From Blattamonas nauphoetae (Eukaryota; Preaxostyla; Oxymonadida): a stretch of DNA of 33,408 bases. The stretch is from positions 1-33,408 of the forward strand of contig JARBJD010000562.1 in assembly GCA_033064195.1 (NCBI GenBank). The letters run 5' to 3'. The notes beneath the pieces are model-generated. The model saw nothing but the letters and a program-made list of their open reading frames with translations. It ran no database searches and was not told where the DNA came from. Positions 26,955 to 33,408 of this stretch are shown piece by piece; position 1 is the first letter of the stretch; every line of letters starts with the position of its first letter. A program made the translations under genes and the position numbers.

Positions 26955-27548
26955 TCATGACCTTTCATGGTACTTTCTCAAGTGAGGACGGTCTCCAAAA
27001 TACAACCAATTGTCCAAGCGAACGGAATACTCATTCTTTGTTCGTAAATCGCGATATTTGAATGGCTCAAGTACCTTTGTGTATGTTCCAATGAGTTCAC
27101 AATTCTCTTTTTTCAATTCATTTTCAACAAACGATTGTGTGTATCGTTTTCGTTTGTTCTGATGAGTTCTGAATCCTTTCATCCATTTTGATGGGATTAC
27201 TATCCATTCAATTCCTTCATGTCGATATGTTACTGGAGTACTTGAATGAGTGTATTCAGAAATGAGTTCACAATTCTCATTTTTCATTGATTCAATAAGC
27301 TTCTCTTTTGTACAACGATTTGCTGGTCGAAGATATTTCTGGCGATTCAGATGTGGTCTGTATCCTTTGACGAAACTATTGACGTACACTTGATAAGTTT
27401 CATCTGGTTTCTCTTCGAGATAGTATTCGAAAGTGCTTCCTGTGAGATATGTTGTTCCTTGTCGATTGAGAGTTGGAGGTGATTTCATTTTCAAATCTTC
27501 TTTGTCCAAAATTTCCAGTAGTTGTGTTGGTGTCAAGACGCTGCTCAT
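26955..27548 (-). CDS. three-repeat W..RPH-domain protein
   Basis: About 198 residues from the ATG at 27548 (MSSVLTPTQLLEILDKEDL), set by TTTTTAATTTGTATAAA joined to ATG. A front segment carries YYLEEKPDETYQVYVNSFVK with GYRPHLNRQ. Two full domains follow: KNENCELISEYTHSSTPVTY to WMKGFRTHQNK, and KKENCELIGTYTKVLEPFKY to LDNWLYFGDRPHLRK. It is open and is a diverged paralog of the gene at 24870-25261, with one more repeat. It lies between worn subterminal sequence and the internal terminal-repeat remnant. The function is unknown; a DNA-end or regulatory protein is possible. Confidence 0.6.
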   Translation of the reverse strand: MSSVLTPTQLLEILDKEDLKMKSPPTLNRQGTTYLTGSTFEYYLEEKPDETYQVYVNSFVKGYRPHLNRQKYLRPANRCTKEKLIESMKNENCELISEYTHSSTPVTYRHEGIEWIVIPSKWMKGFRTHQNKRKRYTQSFVENELKKENCELIGTYTKVLEPFKYRDLRTKNEYSVRLDNWLYFGDRPHLRKYHERS

Positions 27549-27568
27549 TTTATACAAATTAAAAATTG
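27549..27568 (-). promoter_or_regulatory. element start motif, CAATTTTTAATTTGTATAA-AATG
   Basis: This is the TAATTTGTA sub-form with one extra A before the ATG. Confidence 0.6.
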
Positions 27569-27584
27569 AATAAAAAGAAATCGA

Positions 27585-27720
27585 CGTTGTTTTCTAAAAG
27601 TACTCAAAATTTGCTTCAAAAGACACTTTTCAAGAGGTCCGTTTTTCGCCTTTATTTTTGAATTTACGGCCAAATATTGACTACTCTGAAATGTCAATAT
27701 TTTCAGTAGTAAGTGAGATG
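27585..27720 (-). repeat. worn internal copy of the terminal repeat
   Basis: CAAAATTTGCTTCAAAAGAC, CACTTTTCAAGAGGTC and GGCCAAATATTGA align in order with 32820-32905 of the right terminal repeat (CAAAATTCTTCAAAATTGAC, CACTTTTCACGAGGTC, GGCCAAATATTGA). This marks a former element end inside the present element. The remaining stretch to 27838 holds nothing I recognise. Confidence 0.65.
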
Positions 27721-27838
27721 GAAATTAGAATGAGTCATATTAAAAAATCAATTGGCTCTGAGATTCAAAATGATTTCTCGTTCCAATTCTCCTAGGAGTA
27801 TCACCTATGCCAGTTTGGTTCCCATTTCGCTTATACCA

Positions 27839-29727
27839 CTACTTCCAATCATCAAGGTAAAGTTGGTAATCAGTGTCGGACATTTCACTATTGTTCAGAC
27901 TGGAATAGAATTCATACTTGGAGAATGGTTCTTGATTGCTCAGCACTGTATCGTAGTCTGATGAATCAAATGATTCGTAAGCAAAGAATGATTTCTGAAG
28001 AGTGGTGTTTCCTCCGAAGGCTTTGACTGCATTATCCAATGTCATTGGTCCTGTATACGACATCATATCAATGAATCGAAGCACTTGCTGAGTTCTCTCG
28101 TGTCTGATCAGCACTTGTTTGTACTTTGTTGTTGATCCAAGGAAGCTCACCACTTTCCAATCCTTGTCAACGAGATCACGGAAGATGAGATTGATGTCGA
28201 ATCTGGAACTGTTGAATCCAATCACACTGACTTCATTTTGTGAGGGAATTTCTGGATCTTCATATTGATTGTTCTCTCTTACTGTTTCTGCAAACTTGAA
28301 AAGATCTCTGATCCATTGCTTTACAAAGTCCTTTCCATTTCGAAGATCAAAGTAGATTGACTTCACACCCGATTTTGTCTTAATTGCTGATGCGACGGAG
28401 AGAGGCTTAAGATGTGAGATCAACTGTGTGTTGTCATCAGAGAATAGATTGTCAAGAATGAGATCTTCCATTGTTTCGAAATCATAAGTGATGTAGTATT
28501 GTGTTGGTTTGAATTCGTCCTGTCTCTTGTGTGCCATCAGAAACTCAAACATTCTGTTGTTGAGGATGTGTGGAACGTACGGTCTTGGTGTTTTGTCAAG
28601 AGTGATCTTCTTCACATGTTTTCCATCAAGTTCTTTACACTCTCTGAGATGCTTCTCAAAATCTCTGCTGTAGTTTTATTCTTCACTTGGAATCCTCTTG
28701 ATTGACAATATGGACAGAGCTTGTATCCAGTGATTTTCTCAGGATCAACAATGAACATCACATGAACGAGAGTTGCAGTGAGTGGAATCATCAGGATGGA
28801 AAGAACTCTTGCATCATCATTTTCGTTGACATACGATTGACTGAGGAAATAACGTTTCTTGTCTTCGTCGTACTCATAAATGTGAACAGTGATGTTGAAT
28901 TCTTGCATGACTGTCTCCATATCACATGCAATATCAAATCCAGGATAGTTGCGCAAGTGTTCAGTAAGTTGATGTGGTTTGAGATGGGTCAGCTTCTTAT
29001 GCACAGCGAACAATCTTTTTGCTTCAACGTTTCTCATATTGATTGATATCTTTTTCCCAGGCACTTCAGGAAGGGTGAGGAACGACAATGATTGAAAGAA
29101 GCAGATGTTGTACTCAGAATCGATGTATCGAACGTTTCTCGTTTTAATGTGTTCAGTGAGAATTGCATTTGCTTTTCCTGCAACTGGGAATCGATAGACT
29201 GCAACTAGAATTGAGTGGAATGCAATGTACATTGTCTTCGTATCCATCAGTGTTCTCTCTTGAGATTCTTTGATCAGATTGATTGCATATTTTGAATACT
29301 CATTGATGTCTCCAGCACTTCTTATCACTGTTGGGAAACTCTTTGATGTGTTCTCCAATTCTGGTCTGAAATCTTTGTATGTTGTCTCATCTTTCTCTTT
29401 TCTCTCGATGATCTTCCCAAAGTCAATACTGATCTTGAATGGATGATCCTTCTCTTTGTCGAACACTGCTTTGATGAAGGTTGTGATTTCTTCAACATTT
29501 TTCAGATGATTGTGGAAGTACAGCTGATATGGTTTTCCATTTTCTTCAACCTTCTCGACTTCATTCTTTTTGAACTTCCTTCGTGCATTCATGAGACATT
29601 CATTGAATGCTGCTTTGTCTCGCGGTTCTGCGAGTAAGATACATTCTTCAAATCCATCAAATGTCTGAACTTCTCTCTTTTCCATTTGTTCATTTCTCTT
29701 TGAATGATCAACAGATTCTTCATCCAA
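27839..29727 (-). pseudogene. shortened second copy of the polymerase front half
   Basis: This contains the N-terminal region from MDEESVDHSKRNEQ and the exonuclease motifs TYDFETMED and GFNSSRFDINL. It stops at the repeat junction, before the HNH and polymerase motifs. It cannot be a working polymerase and has about one further break. The OTU-like box reads NICFFQSLSFL. It is a fossil duplicate of the gene at 20441-24440. Confidence 0.85.
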
Positions 29728-30110
29728 TGATCCATCAGTTTCTCTTCAATTGATTTCAATTTCCACGTCATTCTGAACACTTGCTTCTTCAGTTCATCTT
29801 TGTTCACTCTTGGATTTGCTCTCATGTTTTCAACAATCATTCGGTGAGCGAGTCGATCTTCTGACGCCATCTGTTGTCGAAGTTTAACTTGTTCAATAAA
29901 ATCTGGAATGAGATTGAGATCGAGATTCTTTGTTGGATGTGGAAACTCGAGATCTGTGTGTTGAAGCATATTCAGAAGAAATGAACGATGATGTTGATAA
30001 TCTTTGCTGTCTGGAATATACGTTCGACCATCACTAAATTGAAATTGTGCATTCGGAAAGAGATCTCGAATTTCTTGAATTCTTTCCTTGACTGGTTGTA
30101 GCAGTGCCAT
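29589..30110 (-). CDS. small gene ahead of polB (unit 2 copy)
   Basis: It opens at the ATG at 30110 (MALLQPVKERIQEIRDLF) behind the same TTTAATTTGTAGTAA start motif as unit 1. It is almost the same protein for 140 residues, with Gln5, Val7, Ala21 and Ile32 as the visible differences. The frame then runs on about 30 codons and overlaps the start of the shortened polymerase by 139 bases in another frame. Conservation in both units suggests that it mattered until recently. Confidence 0.6.
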   Translation of the reverse strand: MALLQPVKERIQEIRDLFPNAQFQFSDGRTYIPDSKDYQHHRSFLLNMLQHTDLEFPHPTKNLDLNLIPDFIEQVKLRQQMASEDRLAHRMIVENMRANPRVNKDELKKQVFRMTWKLKSIEEKLMDHWMKNLLIIQREMNKWKREKFRHLMDLKNVSYSQNRETKQHSMNVS

Positions 30111-30130
30111 TTACTACAAATTAAAAATCC
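30111..30130 (-). promoter_or_regulatory. element start motif, unit 2 copy
   Basis: TTTTTAATTTGTAGTAA joined to ATG, the same as unit 1 apart from the length of the T-run. Confidence 0.6.
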
Positions 30131-30159
30131 GAAAATAAAAAAGTTGAGCGTTTATTTCT

Positions 30160-30540
30160 GTTTTCTCAGATGGGGCTTTTCTTAGCAGTCAGCCATGAAT
30201 CAAGTCTAATTCTGAACACTTCACTTCCGCCAATCTCTCGATATGTGAAAGGAACAAGAACTTTAGTGTACTCACCGACGAGTTCACAATTGTATATCTT
30301 CAGTTCATTTTAGACGAATGATTGAGTGTAGTGTCGACGTTTTGATAAGTGAGGTCTGTTTCCTTGATTCCACAACTTTGGTTTTATTCTCCATTCAACT
30401 CCCTCATGAACATACGTCACCGGTACATTATTTCTGACATACTCAGAGACTAGTGAACAGTTCTCTTCTCTCATTGATTCAATTAATGCTTGTTCTGAAC
30501 ATACTCGACGTCTTTCCTTGTACATCGCAGTTGGATTCAT
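30160..30540 (-). pseudogene. repeat-domain (W..RPH) gene, unit 2 copy
   Basis: It starts MNPTAMYKERRRVCSEQA at 30540 and carries the domain EENCSLVSEYVRNNVPVTY to WNQGNRPH. A second domain follows towards 30160. It has about one break. It is close to the unit 1 copy and to the displaced fragment at 8930-9107; the fragment shares the CSEQA wording with this copy. Confidence 0.6.
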
Positions 30541-30560
30541 TTAATACAAATTAAAAATTC
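30541..30560 (-). promoter_or_regulatory. element start motif, TTTTTAATTTGTATTAA-ATG
   Basis: This is the TAATTTGTA sub-form, a copy of 25262-25283. Confidence 0.6.
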
Positions 30561-31897
30561 AGAATTAGATTTTCTTTCATTGATTTCTCAGTTTTGGATT
30601 TTTCGCTGGAATCGAGGATCAATGGGTTCGATCACTCAATTCTCAAGAGTGCTTGTTTCGTTCTGATTTGTCGCGTTTCTGATTCTCCGGAACTGTAGGA
30701 TCATCATGGTATGCTCCGTTTTTCATTTTTCCGGACTTTGCAGAGATATTTGAGGTTTCACAGACGGTCTCAGATCTCTGCATATTTACGTATTCTTCAT
30801 CATTTCACACTCATTTTATCTTATTTCAGCTCTGTTTTAGCTGATTTTAATTGAACTTTCACTTGTTTCGCATTCGTTATTGTTTCATTTTCATGACCTG
30901 TTCGCACTTCATTTTCTCGTTGTTTACTCTTTTTACCACTTCATTCATGTTTCTTTCAACTAAACTTTTCTCGAATACAACACACTAATTCCCGTTTACT
31001 GAGTTTTCCGGACTTTTGCAGAGATCTCACTTTCAACGGCTCACTTCATATCTCGGAATTTTTCCGTAATCTTCATCATTTCACGTACATTTTGAATCAT
31101 TTTTGTTGTTTTAAGAGAGAAAACCGGAACACAAGCGACATTTTCACTATTGGTGCCACATTTCACACGTTTTCATTCGTCAATTTCCCTCTCAGTTTCA
31201 TACTTGCCCGTTTCATTGTTGCTTGTTTCGCTTTCATTTACTCTGTTTTGTGAAAAAGTGATGAAAACTCGACTAAAATGATGTGCTAGTGAAGTGAGAA
31301 CGGCCCACAAAATGGAAGTGAATTGAGCAAAATGAAGAGGAGTAATGGTTCAACTCGAGGTGAAATGTGGAGAGAATGATGTGAAAGAAGGGACTGAAGT
31401 GGTGTTCAAACATGCAAACACTGTGAAAAGCTGTGAAATGACGAATCAAAAGTGAAATTTTGAGACAACTATCCGACAAAAATTCTGAAAATTCAGGCAC
31501 ACCTTCCTCTAACAACGAGAAAGAAGGCGCAATCTGTGAAAATCGGGGCAAAATCTAATAGTGTGCAAGTTGTGAAGAAAAGAGTCGTCAAAACGGTGAT
31601 GTGAAGAACCAACAAAATGAAACTAAGGAAATGCACTTTATGTCTCGCGTTGACTTATGTTCGTTAAAATGATGCAATAACGGAGTAAATGAAGTGAAAG
31701 TAGTGAAATGTGAAAATTCATGAAAAAGTGTCCGAATGTAGAGGTGTCAAAGTTTTCAGAGATGAATGACACAAAAGACGCCAACTAGCGTTTTCACACC
31801 CAAAACACCATTAGACGACGAAAAGTGGTCAAAAGGACATAGTCCCGGACGTCCATACCTTTCTAAAAAATCTCGAAAACTCGAAAAAACCTCATAG
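30561..31897. other. non-coding right-end block, unit 2
   Basis: No supported gene. Up to about 31500 it follows unit 1 closely, with small length differences in homopolymers. From 31500 to 31897 the match is weak. Confidence 0.6.
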
Positions 31898-32469
31898 ATG
31901 TTTCAATAAACCGAACTTTCATAAATCCGTAACATGGGGCTTGAAAATATACATTGGTCAAACTAAGAAAATAAAATTTGGTTCCGCGCCGAAACCCCTG
32001 TGTCGGGAGAAAACCTCAAAATACTGTTTCCTTTAGGCATCCATTCATTTTTCTCAACTTTTTGCCCTCATTTCTCCACAACCAGCCATCCGTTTTGAAT
32101 CAAATAAAATGCATTGTGATCGTAAAGATCTCGACAAAGCTGCTCAAAAATAAACCGCTTTTTTCTAAGATTTTTTGTCGAGAAAATATGGGTTTTTCCA
32201 TTATCCCAAATATCCAAATTTTTTCTCAATTTTTTCAAAATGTTCATTTCGCCAAAAACGTTTTGTGAAAAACTTCATCAAAATCGGTTCACTGGTTGTT
32301 GAGATATTGCCGAAACGAATTTTTTATCGGGCAAAGGGGTATTTTGAGGTTTTCTCCCGACACAGGCGTTTTGGCGCGGAACCAAATTTTATTTTTCTTA
32401 GTTTGACCAATATATATTTTCCAAGCCCCATGTTACGGATTTATGAAAAGTTCGGTTTATTGAAACATC
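31898..32469. mobile_element. 572-base foldback element flanked by TA
   Basis: The left arm starts GATGTTTCAATAAACCGAAC and the right arm ends with its reverse complement. TA stands outside both ends (31896-31897 and 32470-32471). The arms match over about 125 bases, including TCCGTAACATGGGGCTTG and TTTGGTTCCGCGCC. The centre has no credible gene. It is absent from unit 1, so it probably came in after the duplication. Confidence 0.8.
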
Positions 32470-32829
32470 TATCAATGGGTCGGATCAAACCAAAAATCTC
32501 AGAAGTGCTTTTATCGAAAATCCTACCTTTCAAAATGATTTCCGTCGCAATCAAACGTGTTTGAACACAATTTGAGCTATAAAGCGGTTCATAGTGGCGA
32601 AATCTGAACATCGACTTTTCGTCACTTTTGGACCAAAGTTCGGTATGCAGTTCGACGAATTCTCAACCGATTTTGATCAAACCTCTTTTGATCGATGACC
32701 TACAGTGTCCCGAGATTTTAGAATTTTTTCAGAATTTTTCGAAATGGTTTCACATTGGATTTCTGTGATTTGTGGTAAAACAGGAAAAACACCAAAAAGC
32801 GCCAACATTTTTCGAATGTTGTCAAAATT

Positions 32830-33021
32830 CTTCAAAATTGACACTTTTCACGAGGTCAAAATATTGGACATATTTTTAGAATTTAGGCCAAATATTGATG
32901 TCATCAAAATGTCATAAATTCCTTTTAATACAAGATACAAAATTGGTCAATCGGACTTGACTTTTAGTTTTGATTTCAATGACAATTTCAGATTGGTTCT
33001 CCAGTCTTCTTCTATACTACT
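32830..33021 (-). repeat. right terminal inverted repeat
   Basis: This is the reverse complement of 7275-7467, ending CTTCTTCTATACTACT at 33021. It is closer to the left end than the internal remnant at 27585-27720 is, so 7275 and 33021 are the present ends. Confidence 0.9.
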
Positions 33022-33408
33022 TGTCTCCCTTTGGAAATCCAGTTCAACACGACATATTCGATTGTAGTGTGACAAAGGAGGAGAATACGTGCTGTTGAAC
33101 CAGACGAGCCTGAAGACGCCACTTGGAGCGATTTCGGAGGGAATCTCGACTGCTCTGAACTCATCGAACAAGAACAATGTATTGTTAACGTTGTCAGGGA
33201 GTCGAATGATGACGGGCGCACACACACTAACATTTGATGAACAAAGCAACTCCACACCAATGAGCATTTATGTGTCAATCAACACAGTGACGTCAGGAAG
33301 AGGAGAGGAATGTCATTCTGGATTGTTCGATCTCCAAACTGATCTACCTCTTCACACTTATCTCTTCGTGGAGTTTCTTTTCTTCCATCGATATGCATAC
33401 TCATCTTC
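33022..33408 (+). CDS. host protein fragment, right flank
   Basis: This open + strand frame runs to the window edge. It has beta-rich, Ser/Thr/Asn-rich content: SPFGNPVQHDIFDCSVTKEE, then (after a one-base slip near 33088) LNSSNKNNVLLTLSGSRMM, HTLTFDEQSNSTPMSIYVS and DLQTDLPLHTYLFVEFLFF. The composition suggests an extracellular, adhesin-like beta domain. The frame reaches back to the element end, so the Polinton may lie within or at the edge of this gene, although the left flank shows no matching part. No family recognised. Confidence 0.4.

Larger units (their letters stand above)
27843..32800. repeat. direct repeat unit 2 of the right part
   Basis: This is the second copy of 22560-26938. 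It is longer because of the TA-flanked foldback insertion at 31898-32469, and it leads directly into the right terminal repeat. Confidence 0.9.
7275..33021. mobile_element. Polinton/Maverick element, about 25.7 kb
   Basis: The element is bounded by inverted repeats that begin AGTAGTATAGAAGAAGA on both sides. It carries the set that defines Polintons: protein-primed family B DNA polymerase, retroviral-type integrase, FtsK/HerA-like packaging ATPase and a capsid candidate. It also has a fibre-like S74 gene and several small unknown genes. Most genes are on the - strand; the ATPase and the left-end genes are on +. The right part is duplicated in direct orientation and two smaller TA-flanked elements are inserted. 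It is a fossil: several long frames remain open, but there are roughly ten breaks across the element. The close match of the ends and the long open frames suggest a fairly recent copy rather than an ancient one. The six bases outside each end (AAGACC and TGTCTC) do not match, so no target duplication is visible. Confidence 0.95.

Noticed and set aside
31978-32564. Two + strand frames of 96 and 129 codons
   Set aside because: They lie in or across the TA-flanked foldback element, are AT-driven and show no transposase motif.
32947-33267. 106-codon - strand frame across the right element end
   Set aside because: It starts inside the terminal repeat and lies opposite a + strand frame with more protein-like, Ser/Asn-rich content. 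The choice is not certain, but + continues further to the window edge.

Overview
This is nuclear DNA of a microbial eukaryote. About 7.3 kb of host sequence on the left and 0.4 kb on the right flank one large Polinton/Maverick-type element. The host genes carry short, pyrimidine-rich GT-AG introns (34 to about 100 bases). They include a PHO80-type cyclin and cysteine-rich or coiled-coil membrane proteins. A protist such as an oxymonad-like metamonad would fit, but that is a guess from gene style only. The host frames slip by one base every 100-200 bases although the protein signal continues in the next frame. This looks like assembly indels or early decay.

Layout. 1-621: end of a host membrane-protein gene. 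882-1165: two tandem copies of a dispersed repeat that begins TAGGCATGG. 1200-3489: host cyclin gene with a long Pro/Ser-rich tail. 3788-3896 and 6799-6908: two more copies of the repeat in the opposite orientation. 4164-6403: host gene for a Cys-rich, coiled-coil protein with a C-terminal membrane span. 7275-33021: the Polinton, about 25.7 kb, bounded by inverted repeats of about 192 bases. 33022-33408: host coding sequence again.

Inside the Polinton, from left to right: an unknown gene (8396); a promoter-plus-5' fragment of a right-end gene (8930); a fibre-like gene with an S74 chaperone domain (9137); a small broken gene (10010); a second, broken major-capsid-like gene (10498-13011) carrying a TA-flanked foldback insertion; a long open major capsid candidate (13062-14831); two small MAPG proteins; two unknown proteins (15488-16216 and 16251-17213); the packaging ATPase on the + strand (17275); a coiled-coil protein; the integrase (18496-19878); an unknown acidic protein; the protein-primed DNA polymerase B with an embedded HNH domain (20441-24440); a small gene overlapping its front; and a short repeat-domain gene.

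The right part of the element, from the middle of polB outward, occurs twice in the same orientation (about 22560-26938 and 27843-32800). A worn internal copy of the terminal repeat lies near 27585-27720. The element therefore looks like a chimera or tandem fusion of two related copies. It is a fossil. Several genes are still fully open and others are broken, with roughly ten breaks overall. I saw no adenovirus-type protease gene. Nearly every element gene begins at a T-rich tract ending in TAAATG or close to it, in two sub-forms that separate replication-side genes from capsid-side genes. This start motif is the most interesting regulatory signal in the window.
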